From the NCBI GenBank assembly GCA_963924555.1, contig OZ004582.1, forward strand, positions 992,001-1,056,000: a stretch of DNA of 64,000 bases, read 5' to 3'. The notes beneath the pieces are model-generated. The model was not told the origin of the DNA and searched no databases. It saw nothing but the letters and a program-made list of their open reading frames with translations. This DNA is from Crambe crambe. Lineage: Eukaryota; Porifera; Demospongiae; Poecilosclerida; Crambeidae. Both the position numbers and the translations under genes were made by a program. Below, in pieces: positions 55,245 to 64,000 of this stretch (positions are counted from its first letter, which is position 1; each line of letters starts with the position of its first letter).

Positions 55245-56398
55245 TAATGAGGAGGCCACCTATTAGTGTAGATGTGGATGATATTCTCGCTCTGAGATCA
55301 TTGGACAAAAATTAGTGAGCTTTTAGGAATTTCCCGTTCTACAGTGTATCGTAGGTTATGGGATGCTGGTATTTCTACTAATGATTATGAGGATATCTCC
55401 TCAAATGACCTGGATCAAACTATTAGGGAAATAAAAGTAGACTACCCAAATGATGGGGAGGTATTGCTCAGAAGCCACCTTTAAGAATGGGGATAAAAGT
55501 CACTCGTAAGGAATTAAGAAGTTCCATTCATCGAACTGACCATGAGAATACAGTTTCCCGTCGATCTACAGTAGTAAAACGTCGTATATATTCTGTTCAG
55601 CATCCCAATGCTTTATGGCATTTAGACAGCCACCATAAATTGATAAGGTGGCGCTTTATAACTCATGCTGCAATTGATGGATTTTCCCGTACTATTACAT
55701 ATATTAATTGTAGCAATAATAATAAATCTGAAACAGTATTGCAGTTCTTTCTTTCGGGAGTTAATAAGTTCGGGCTACCTAAATGCATCCGATCAGATTG
55801 TGGTGGTGAAAATATTGAAGTTTGGAGGCATATGCTAACAGCTTACAATTGTGATACTTCTAGAGTTTTAACAGGGAGCTCTACTCATAATGAACGAATA
55901 GAACGCTTGTGGCGTGATGTGCATAGGAGTGTTACCATCAATTATGCCGAAACCTTTAATTGCTTGGAAAATGAAGGACTACTTGATCCTCTTTGTGAGG
56001 TTGACATGTACTGCCTTCATTTTATTTACATACCACGAATATGTAAACATCTATCTGAATTTCAAACATCTTGGAATATTCATCCTTTATCTACAGAAGG
56101 CAGTAAAAGTCCCTATCAACTCTTTTATGAAGGTTTGAGTGTACTTCAAGATCAAGATGATGTCGACATGCCGATGCCAAGTGCCGAAGACCCTGAAATT
56201 GAATTACAGTCAAATGATCCTGTGAATGTCCCATCAAATCATTTTGAACCCTGTTCAATTTTACAAAGCCTCTTACTTTCCATTGATCCACTATCAGTTT
56301 GTAATGACTATGGAAAAAACTTGTTTCGTCAATCCATTGAAATATGTGGTCAGCACTTACAAAATACATGCCTCCATTGCAACACAAAAAGTACATGA
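55245..56398 (+). pseudogene. DDE integrase-core transposase (rve superfamily)
   Basis: N-terminal helix-turn-helix KISELLGISRSTVYRRLW (about 55300-55350), then NDLDQTIREIKVDYPNDGEV and, from 55487, a 303-codon frame. Catalytic candidates, numbered in that frame: D47 (PNALWHLDSHHKLI), D104 (KCIRSDCGGEN) and E139 (HNERIERLWRDV). Also FSRTITYINCSNNNKSETVL and SPYQLFYEGL. The layout matches an integrase-core family in animal genomes, usually multi-copy. Two frameshifts upstream of 55487 break the helix-turn-helix from the core; the core itself is intact. Substrates are unknown. Confidence 0.75.
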
Positions 56399-56462
56399 AA
56401 AGATCAGAGATAATGTGATAATCAAAATTAATTAGTAACTGTTGTTGTTTGTTTAATTATCA

Positions 56463-56695
56463 TTACACTTGTCCATATCCTGTAGAACACAATATGCATT
56501 CACTCAATTTTGACTTGAATTCTTCCTCAGAAAGAGCACTCCAACTCCTAGAAAATGTGATACTACAATCACATGTAGACACTTTTGGCAACATCGCCAC
56601 ATCAGTGAAATCCACTTTCAAATTTGTGCCAAACCCAGTGGCTGGAATCTTTCTAGCACCAGTGAGAAATTGCAATACATCGCTTAAATTTACAG
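56463..56695 (-). CDS. HECT E3 ligase, last exon (C-lobe with catalytic Cys)
   Basis: Begins after AG at 56696 with VNLSDVLQFLTGARKIPATG and includes LPKVSTCDCSITF, the catalytic cysteine motif (STCD, codon at about 56571-56573) of HECT ubiquitin ligases; ends GYGQV and TAA (56463-56465). HECT proteins accept ubiquitin on this Cys and pass it to substrate. Similar C-lobes are found in G2E3-like invertebrate proteins. Confidence 0.85.
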
Positions 56696-56898
56696 CTGCA
56701 AAAGTACATAATAAACTTATAATTCTATGACAACCATAGTGACCCCTGTTAGAATTCTGCTACCCTTCTGCCTGGGACTAGCCATAATAAAATAGTTGAA
56801 CAGAGCGGGCATGGTTCATACTTCTTTATTTGGAGCAAAAAGTACATGAAGTGAGTCCGGCCCACATGCAATTTTTTGTAGGTCCATACTTTGATTAC

Positions 56899-57082
56899 TA
56901 CATTCACAAATGTAGTCTGACCAGTACAGCATGATTGCCTCTTCTTGTGTGCTCTTGTTTGATCTCTCGGGTGAATAATTAATAACCCTAGTAGGCTTTG
57001 CATATCCACAATTAAATCGAAAATCATATTGCTCTTGTAGGATCTCCTTCTTGAAATCTTCATCATTTGTAATACCATCAAT
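56899..57082 (-). CDS. HECT E3 ligase, internal exon
   Basis: From AG at 57083 to a GT donor at 56898: IDGITNDEDFKKEILQEQYD, YAKPTRVINYSPERSN and STQEEAIMLYWSDYICEC. 184 bp; phase matches both neighbours (starts phase 0, ends with one base completing a Thr codon with the next exon). Confidence 0.85.
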
Positions 57083-57176
57083 CTACATATAAAAAGTACA
57101 TTGATTGGCTCAGATAAGAGAATTGCAGTGAGGGGGTATCCTAGGGCTCTTTAACGTAAATGGTGACTATACTAAC

Positions 57177-57675
57177 CTTGAATAGCAACTGCCTAATCTC
57201 ATGATCAGGGATATCATCAATACAAGGTGGGCTGGTAATGTGATCATACACAATGTAATCAGCATTTGCTCGACAAAAACAAACTGGTGATTCTCCTCCT
57301 TGCACAAGACAGGTAGCAAGCATCTTTCCGATGGTATAAAATTTATTACTTGCTACAGCGTTGAAGTCGTGTATAGGACAAACATGCTCAGGCCAGCCTT
57401 GAAAGAGTCCCGAGATTGAGAATATATCCTTGATAAGGAGACTAAAGAATTCACGACGAGGGCCGCCATCGTCAACTGTTGCAGGTTCACCTATGAAGCA
57501 TACTTTCAGCATCTTAAAGGTTAATTTAGTAAATGCACGAAATGCATCATGGAACAATGCTGATCTCCTGACATTGATTCGTTGAAAATCTTCCTCATTG
57601 TCTGCTGTGATCACTTTGAGTTGGTGCTGTATTAGCACATGTTTGGCAGCTAATATATCAATCTTTACCTCATCT
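57177..57675 (-). CDS. HECT E3 ligase, main N-lobe exon
   Basis: INVRRSALFHDAFRAFTKLT, CFIGEPATVDDGGPRREFFS, LLIKDIFSIS, MLATCLVQGGESPVCF. Typical HECT N-lobe for the G2E3-like branch (VDDGGPRREFF). 499 bp, starting one base before DEVKIDILAAKHVLIQHQ and ending at LLFK before GT. No stop inside. Confidence 0.9.
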
Positions 57676-57850
57676 CTGTAGAAAACAAGCAATGATGTTA
57701 TATGAAATTTACTTGGTGTGCTTAAATAACCATTTGGTTTTAGAGTACTGTGCAAGTAAGCATCAACTGATCTGAAGGTCTATAATAATGAATCACACCT
57801 TTGTAAACCGCTTTGGCTATAAAGCTTAAAGTGGTAAACATCTTTCTTAC

Positions 57851-57967
57851 TTGTCAAGATAGCGAGGCACAACAGATGGTGAAGGAAGGTTATCTAACAC
57901 ATCAGTAGTGGAATCACCATCAGAGCTATCTATATCTTCAGTAAGATCAATAATATCAAGGTACTCC
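57851..57967 (-). CDS. HECT E3 ligase, exon (acidic linker)
   Basis: AG acceptor at 57968-57969; EYLDIIDLTEDIDSSDGDST, then SPSVVPRYLDK to a GT donor. Acidic/Ser-rich linker before the HECT domain. Phase matches neighbouring exons. Confidence 0.75.
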
Positions 57968-58024
57968 CTACAATATAGGAGGATAATATTAATATAAAAT
58001 AAACACAGAAAGGAACCTATCAAC

Positions 58025-58217
58025 CTGTAAGTATTTATAGATGAGGGATTGGTAACATTCTTGACATTCTCCAAGCTGTAACAAATGGCAAATATAGCAA
58101 TCAAAATCCCTTATAGTTCAGAGCTGACAGGAAATCAGCTATGTAGAAAATCCTCACCAATTATTTGACATTCCACTTAATGAAGTCTTTTTTCCCTCTT
58201 CACCAGCTTTTTCATTG
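58025..58217 (-). CDS. HECT E3 ligase, two short exons (58025-58075 and 58158-58217)
   Basis: 58158-58217 reads NEKAGEEGKKTSLSGMSNN; 58025-58075 reads LENVKNVTNPSSINTYR. Both have AG/GT boundaries and join in phase (2-base carry) to the exon at 57851. No further upstream exon can be found on this strand. Confidence 0.65.
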
Positions 58218-58660
58218 CTATATTTGAAACAATAAAATATCCAAATCTAGCACCTTCACGGTCTATAGGTCTTTAAATAGCAAATCCGTGTGGGAAGTTG
58301 CAAAGATTCCCTGGACATTGTGGGAGACTCCAGTAAGCAGTAGGTATAGCTAAACTGCCAGCCAGGAAGCAAGCCAGCCAGTCAGCCAGCCAGGCGCTGT
58401 TCTTCCTTCAAAGCAAGAATGAACCAAACCTCTCCAAAAAACAACAACAAAAAAAACGATCTCAAGAAATTAACCACACCCATTATTCTTACGTAGTAGT
58501 AAAGGTATACGGATGATTTTTTAGGTTTGAATTACTTCCGCTTTTGGCTTTCCTGTTGCAAAGATCATGAAATCCTCTGTATGCGCGCGGAGGCCCTGGA
58601 ATTCATGTGCTCATCATGTGATCTCAGCTAGAGCCACATGTTCAGTTAGCTAGTTGTGTA
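58218..58660. other. spacer between head-to-head HECT exon blocks
   Basis: Contains CCAGCCAG repeats (58360-58395) and an A-rich run, no exon found on either strand. May contain a breakpoint. Confidence 0.5.
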
Positions 58661-58662
58661 CA

Positions 58663-59200
58663 ATGGCCGTGTCTGTTCAAGATATATCAGCTGCTGTGGC
58701 TGGAGCTTTATCACCACTATTGGAGAAGCAGGCTACTTCAGGACAATCCAGCCAGAGTGGAAATGACAGGTATAAGTGAATTAGAGAAAATGCGTTAAGA
58801 CCACACACTGTCCATAATTTTTTATTTGCAAAATTATTTTAGGGCAAGACCCAATCAGATCCTACTTAAAGAGAAAAGTTTCTAGCAGTGGTGGAAAATC
58901 TAAAAGGCAGAAGAAAAATGTCACTACATGGGACAGAGATATAATTTGCCTGCCTAAAAAATGTCAGCGAGAAGATAACTCTATTCTCTATCCTCGTGGA
59001 AAATTTTTTGCTAGACTCGGGAGGAAAGTGTACCTCCTCTGATATGACTGTCGAGGAAGTTGGAAAAGAAATTCGGTCGGCCTTTGAATTTCCTATGGGA
59101 GGTGATTATTCTTTTTCATTCAAATATCTACAATCAACTGGTGGTGGAGTTTGAACACTTTCAATCCCTTCGGTTTCCTCTTTATTTCATGCAAGCAATT
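58663..59200 (+). pseudogene. N-terminal exons of a HECT/G2E3-like gene
   Basis: ATG at 58663: MAVSVQDISAAVAGALSPLL, to donor at 58770. The second block from 58843 carries DPIRSYLKRKVSSSGGKSKR, TTWDRDIICLPKKCQREDNS, ILYPRGKFFARLG; then in a shifted frame SSDMTVEEVGKEIRSAFEFP and YSFSFKYLQSTGGGV, ending SIPSVSSLFHA. This order (YLKRK, W-x-RD-I-CLP, YPRGK, F-QYLQ-TGGG) is what I recall from the N-terminus of sponge G2E3-like HECT proteins. One splice junction is off by one base and a frameshift lies at about 59030, so it is broken. Confidence 0.65.
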
Positions 59201-59440
59201 ATAATTGGGGCTAATATTGCACTTGAGTATGACCCGAGAGTCAGCTCACTCGCTCGCTCACTGAACTATACTCTTGTAACATTATGTGTTTACGTAGTTT
59301 CTCTGCCTGTAGCTAGCAGGTTCATTTACCACCACTTATATTACTTCATAAGTACTCATTCTAATTATAGGAATAGATGAATTACATAAATGAGTGTGAC
59401 GACCATTACCAGATGAATAATAACCTAAACATTCCGCCGG
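59201..59440. other. likely 3' LTR of BEL-2
   Basis: Follows the C-terminal stop of BEL-2 at about 59441 on the minus strand. No second LTR copy is in the window to define it. Confidence 0.35.
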
Positions 59441-60455
59441 CCATAATATTTCACGACTCGTACCAATCCATCGGGTCCAGTGTACGTGTCAACAACACGA
59501 GCAAGTGGCCATCGACATGCGACTAAGTTGTCTTCCTTGAGAACGACAATGTCTCCAACCTTAGATTCTCGTGGGGTTGTCTCCATTTAGTGAACTTTCT
59601 GAGAGCAACTAAGCTGGTTCCTGAAAGGACTGGGGGTCATCAGGAATCAGGGAATGCCCAGGCGTCAACATCTCGATACGGTCCTCATTGGTATGAGGTA
59701 GAGTGCCAAGGGGGCGGCTGTTCAAACAAGATACTATTGTGGTCATCTCCTCAAAGTCAAGTCTTGTATTCCCCACTATGCGAGACAAGTGAGTTTTGAA
59801 GCTCTTGACGGCAGCCTCCCAAAGTCCGCCGAAATGGGGGGCTCGTTCAGGGATGAACTGCCAACCAATGCCTTGGGTAGTACAGAAATCACTATCAGTC
59901 TCCTGTGAGAGTAGGAATGCATAGAGTTCCTTCAGAATACGATTGGCGCCCACAAAATTCGTGCCATGATCGCTCCACATTGAAGTAGGCTTCCCTCTTC
60001 TGGCAATGAATCTCCTCAGGCAGGCAATGAAAGCTTTGGCTGTGAGGTCTGAGATAAGCTCCAGGTGGACTGCCTTGACTGACATAGCATTTGGGTTTCC
60101 GTGCAGAGCCACGGTTGATATGCAGAGGTCCAGCATAGTCCATGAAAATTTCGAAACAGTGATGCTGATACGTGCTCGGATCGGATCAGCAACTTGCAAA
60201 GAGGATGTTTTGCATCCAGGATGACTGGATGCTTGCTGTCATACCCTGTCTGCCACCAACCCATGCTCATCCATCATCGGATTGAGCGAGTAGATCTTGC
60301 TGGAAATCGGAATCTTTGGGTTCTTGGACTTCAGAATGCTCAACTCAGAAGCAAAGTGAGCTTCTTGCATGATTGAATACCAATATCTGGCAGATTGGTT
60401 CAACTCTTGCACAGTCAGAGGACCATCAGCGAATTGTGACTTCTGAACCTTAGCC
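59441..60455 (-). pseudogene. BEL-2 integrase, linker and DUF5641-like C-terminus
   Basis: AREA order leftward: RYWYSIMQEAHFASELSIL (about 60400), LDAKHPLCKLLIRSEH; DYAGPLHINRGS (first Asp, shifted frame); MWSDHGTNFVGANRIL (second Asp); HFGGLWEAAVKSFKTH (Glu); then VGDIVVLKEDNLVACRWPL and VVKYYGRRNV followed by stop. A BEL/Pao integrase and C-terminal domain, with frameshifts near 60200 and 59600. Confidence 0.9.
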
Positions 60456-60965
60456 TTACAATTGGAAGTTCAAGCCGTACTTTACACGGAGAGAGGAAAT
60501 CTCCATTGAAAATCAATGCCTACTGAAGATGAAGGCTCTGGCACGCACCCATTTGTGGTGGCCAGGTTTGGAAGGAGAAATTGAAGCACTGGTGAAGTCG
60601 TGTCAGCCATGTCATGAAGCCAAACAAGCTCCTCCCAAGTCACCTCTTCATCCCTGGTCGTGGCCGTGCAAGCCGTGGGAACGTGTCCACCTAGATTTTG
60701 CTGGCCCTTTCATGGGAAAGACTTTCCTTCTTGCTATTGATGCTCATTCCAAATGGGATGAAGTTCAGGAAATGTCCAGTACCACTGCAGTCAAAACTGT
60801 TGAAGTGCTGCGACGCATGTTTGCTGCTTATGGATTACCACTCCAGATCGTCACTGATAATGGACCTCAATTTGTATCACAGGAATTTGCTGATTTCATG
60901 AAGTCAAATGGAGTGGATGAACCTCATGGCCCAAGCAGTAACTCTCTTGTATGTAGTGAATGATA
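60456..60965 (+). pseudogene. gypsy integrase fragment inserted in BEL-2
   Basis: Plus-strand WKFKPYFTRREEISIENQCL, then MKALARTHLWWPGLEGEIEA, CQPCHEAKQ, RVHLDFAGPFMGKTFLLAID (first Asp), LQIVTDNGPQFVSQEFADF (second Asp), ending before the Glu motif at SSNSLVCSE. It lies between the RNase H and integrase linker of the opposite-strand BEL-2. A short in-frame deletion removed the segment between NQCLL and KMKALAR. Confidence 0.85.
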
Positions 60966-61113
60966 CAAGCTTGTTGACAGATATAAGTGGCTCTGTTACC
61001 ACCACACTGCAATGAGTCACGACCATTAGGGTGCTAATTTCATCCAAGCTGGTCCATGCCACCACAAGTCGTGGTGCAGGAGTTCAGAAGAGTATATGCC
61101 ACATGATGCACAG
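60966..61113. other. junction sequence between gypsy insert and BEL-2 RNase H
   Basis: Not assigned. It may be the tail of the inserted fragment. Confidence 0.3.
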
Positions 61114-61647
61114 TCAGCAGTGACTAGCAGGGATGAGATCCATAATCTGTGCAACTCGGTTTGAAACGTACACTTTGAAACGGCGAGGATTTCCACAGAT
61201 CCAAACCAAGACTATGGTGGAATCAGTCCATGCATGTACGAAGGTCAGGGGAATCTCGAGTACCTCCTTGAATTGAGATAGCAACTGTGCCAGAATCAAG
61301 GCTCCATTTAACTCCAGTCTGGGAATGGTAAGTGGCTTGATTGGAGCAACACGAGTCTTAGACGCCACGAGTGAGGTGTGAACCATGCCATTTGTATCCT
61401 CCATTCTAAGATACACAACACCAGAGTAAGCTTTCTCGGAAGCATCCGAGAAGCCATGCAACTGGATAGAGGCTACTGTGACAGACTTGGGGTAGTAACA
61501 GCGGGGAATGTGGAATTTGGAAAGCAAGATATGCTCAGGCACAAGTTCGTCCCATTCCACCCTCTCCAGCCAAAGCATCTGTAGAAGAATCTTGGCCTTT
61601 ATGATGGTGGGTGAAAACCAACCAAACGCATCAAACGTTTTGGCCAC
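61114..61647 (-). pseudogene. BEL-2 RNase H
   Basis: FDAFGWFSPTIIKAKILLQM, FSDASEKAYSGVVYLRMED (RNase H Asp), ASKTRVAPIKPLTIPRLELN and HAWTDSTIVLVWI. A 177-codon frame, Pao type. Confidence 0.9.
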
Positions 61648-61662
61648 ATCAGAAATGAGAGA

Positions 61663-62560
61663 TCATTTCGTCATGCATTCGATAGGTGGGAGCTCAGTGA
61701 CATTTACTCGGAAGAGATCACTGGGGCATTCCACCAGAGTCTTAGTGTACTGGTCAGGCTCAGACAAAACAACAGTAACTTGGGAATCTTTCAACTCAGG
61801 GGAAACATCCTTCAAGACAGATGGGTCACTACAGTTCCATTTACGTAATAGAAACCCACCTCTATTGAACAGTGACTGCATCTCTCCTTGGAGTTGGACT
61901 GCTTTCTCGGGCGAGTCAGCTCCTCCAACGTAGTCGTCCACGTAGTAGGACTTCTCAACTTGTTTTGCAGCGTTGGGATAAAGTGATCCAAAATCAATTG
62001 CATTTTGCTGGACGCACATGTTTGCAACAAATGACGATGCTGACACTCCGAAAGTCACACGTGTCATACGATAATCCTTTAGGGTCTCATCAGGGCTGTC
62101 TCTCCATACGAACCGATGCAAGTCCTTGTCAGACTCTGTCAGACACACGGCTCTATACATTCGGCTGATGTCTGCAACCAGATGACTCCTGAACCGAATC
62201 AACATGTCCACGAGTGGGGGGTGTACAGTTGGACCAATCATCAAAGTTGAGTTGAGAGAGAAGTAGTGGCTGAAGCATCGAATACAGCATGTACCTTTGT
62301 AGTTGAACTTGACTCCTTCATAACAATGTGCATGGGTAGGTAGAATACTTGGTCTTGAGGCTTTTCCAAGTCTTCTTGAGGAACTTCTTCTGCATGGTGC
62401 TGCTTGAAGTACTCCTCCATGACCTTCTGAACTTCGGGAAATATACCCTTGGAGCGTGTGGATTTCTCAAATGAGAGGAAACGACAAACTGCTTGAGAGC
62501 GAGACAACTGAGGTTAGGTGAGCATCTGTCTCACATTTGGGTCCTGTGTCTCCAGCTAAA
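61663..62560 (-). pseudogene. BEL-2 reverse transcriptase
   Basis: VMEEYFKQHHAEEVPQEDL and QVFYLPMHIVMKESSSTTKV; VHAVFDASATTSLS; then LIRFRSHLVADISRMYRAVC, LHRFVWRDSP, RVTFGVSASSFVANMCVQQN and the active site SYYVDDYVGGADS. The YVDD aspartates are intact, unlike BEL-1. A frameshift lies near 62245. Confidence 0.9.
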
Positions 62561-63100
62561 ACTTTGAGTGCTGTAGGTGAGTTGGGGGACCCAGACCGCC
62601 GGCCATGACGTATCATCTCCACGAAGACTCCTACACCGAGCAGGATGTCAATCTTCCCTGGCTGGTCATACTCCGGGTCCGCAAGGGAGAGACCATTCAA
62701 GTGCCTCCAACCTGGGTCGGGGGGAATAGTACACAGTGGTAGGTCACCAGTGATCTGAGGAACGATGAATGCACTGATGCTGTGCTTTCTACCAGGTGAC
62801 CATTGCTATGTTGTAGACCGGCAATGCCACATATTCTTGCATTCTGGCTATGTAGACGTAAACGAAGTGCTTGTGCAAGACGTTCCGACACGAAAGAGAC
62901 TGAGGACCCAGTGTCCAACAGCGCACGAGCTTTGACCATTCCTTGCAGAGACTCGACCATGACCTGGCATGTCATTAACAGAATGTTGGAACGTACCAAT
63001 ACATATAGTGAAGCAGTAGTCGTTTCAGACGAATTGGCGGGGGGGGTTCTGCCTGGATGCATCTTCTCGATCCCTACTGTCTGCGTGAAGCAGGGTGTGA
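62467..63100 (-). pseudogene. BEL-2 aspartic protease
   Basis: MVKARALLDTGSSVSFVSER gives the DTGS catalytic motif; then IPSSFLRSL-type residues and, in the next frame, HLNGLSLADPEYDQPGKIDI, LLGVGVFVEM. The protease cuts the element polyprotein. Confidence 0.9.
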
Positions 63101-64000
63101 TGCTGTTGTTGACATTGTTTACAATGACTCAAAGACTTGCATTTGACCTGGCCGTAAACAATTAAGACGGTAGTTGTTAGCATGAACCAACTCCATCTTG
63201 TTGCTGTGAGAAAGCGAGCGAAACTTGTTGCACATGTACAACGGATGTTTCTCCTTGCCACAGGAGACACACATTTCGGTAGAGGAAGTGCGGATGGCCA
63301 GCGAAGTAAACGGCTTGGTGGCACGTTTCTTCTCAAGCTTCAGATGCCTGTGCTCTCAAGTTGAGAAAGTCAAGGAGTTCCTGGTAGTCTGGGACGTCAG
63401 CATGCTCCTGACTGTGTCTCTGCCATTCAAACATTGTGCTTCGTCGTAGTGATCACTCGACTTCGTGAGGCCAGCTATCAAGTTCATTGCCGTCTTGTCC
63501 TTGATGGCGTTTTGCAGCTTTTCTTCCTTTGAGATGGTTGCTCGATCGTGCACTGACACACAAAACTGCTTCCAGAAGTTTTTCCATGGTAGTATGTCTC
63601 CATGGAAACTTGGCAGCTCGAGTTTGGGAAGCTTCGTCGACGTGGTCCACTGAGCGTGAGGATGAGTTAATGGAACGGAGACGCTTCTTGATAGCTAGGA
63701 GGCAATCAAAAGCTAACTTCTCGATTCGGCTTAGGTCTGTCATGACAGTATCTCCTGGTGCAGCCTCTGAAGAGAGCAATGATGTTTTCAACTTGGCCAA
63801 TTCAGCCTTGATGTCACTCGTGCGGTCTCTGTACTCCTCAAGGGTACACTCGAAGTCATCTTCAGTGTCTTCCAGGTCAGCCACAGTATCGCTGATTGAC
63901 CCAAGGTCTGTCTGTAACATGGCGAGTTGCCTACCAGCTATCCTGATGGATTCTGGTATCCTAGTGGGTGTAGCATGCGATAGCAAATGTTGGATACGTA
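63025..64000 (-). pseudogene. BEL-2 gag with zinc knuckles (partial)
   Basis: From the right edge: LSHATPTRIPESIRIAGRQL, LEDTEDDFECTLEEYRDRTS (coiled coil), then in a shifted frame HGDILPWKNFWKQFCVSVHD, IAGLTKSSDHYDEAQCL. Zinc knuckle: CVSCGKEKHPLYMCNKFRSL and SHCKQCQQQHHTLLH. A Pao gag (DUF1759-like). The element continues past the window edge. Confidence 0.85.

Noticed and set aside
55160..55245. possible first exon MAEATAV for the integrase-core transposase
   Set aside because: ATG and GT are present, but the splice phase does not join with the downstream frame.
59060..59380. 106-codon plus-strand ORF with hydrophobic stretches
   Set aside because: It is the wrong frame of the HECT N-terminal pseudogene and the adjacent LTR sequence.
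1..64000. tRNA, rRNA or CRISPR features
   Set aside because: No cloverleaf, rRNA core or regular spacer array was noticed on reading; the tandem arrays lack unique spacers of constant length.

Overview
The window looks like nuclear DNA from an animal, most likely a sponge (demosponge). It is AT-rich, with introns, GT-AG splice signals and frequent TAGCTA-type runs. Almost every recognisable coding stretch is a decayed transposable element of families common in sponges and cnidarians (BEL/Pao, Ty3/gypsy, Helitron, pogo/Tigger, hAT/ZMYM-type, CXC-tailed ORFs). The host assignment is inference; no bacterial operons, Shine-Dalgarno sites or CRISPR arrays are visible.

Layout, left third (1-23400): a gypsy RT/RNase H fragment; a SWIM-finger fragment; a pogo transposase fragment; a ZMYM1-like hAT transposase (-); a BEL/Pao element (-, 8527-11495); 5' exons of another hAT gene; fragments of a DUF3987-like protein and a PIF1 helicase; a 5'-truncated retroelement with a visible target-site duplication (13763-14524); a GTGACCGG-type MITE; a deleted Tigger element with a PHD finger; a truncated Helitron (18277-20100); a hAT piece; then an AT-rich repeat region.

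Middle third (23400-47600): a Ty3/gypsy element on the minus strand is interrupted by a second gypsy element on the plus strand with recognisable LTRs (24850-27972). After it come a BEL RNase H remnant, a hAT transposase with its C-terminal dimerisation region, an unrecognised 200-residue ORF, tandem duplications, a nested foldback element, a pogo-type MITE with TA duplication, a mini-exon coiled-coil gene, a RecQ-like gene with a ubiquitin-like N-terminus that has lost its DEAH box, a LINE fragment and a RING fragment. The most striking object is 42945-47530: a large frameshifted ORF with N-terminal zinc-binding motifs, an 'ALTGCD' motif resembling the FEN/XPG nuclease helix-turn-helix, and a CXC cysteine-rich tail, flanked by roughly 200-bp inverted repeats.

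Right third (47600-64000): foldback elements and simple arrays; a gypsy remnant with a 186-bp internal inversion (53400-54955); a DDE integrase-like transposase (55245-56398); the only convincing intact host-type exons, the 3' half of a HECT E3 ubiquitin ligase gene (-, 56463-58217), lying head-to-head with plus-strand exons that match the N-terminal half of the same kind of gene (58663-59200); and a long BEL/Pao element (-, 59440 to the right edge) carrying a gypsy integrase insertion. Most elements are broken by frameshifts or deletions, so the window reads as a graveyard of mobile elements with few functional genes. The family names rest on motif recognition without database search.
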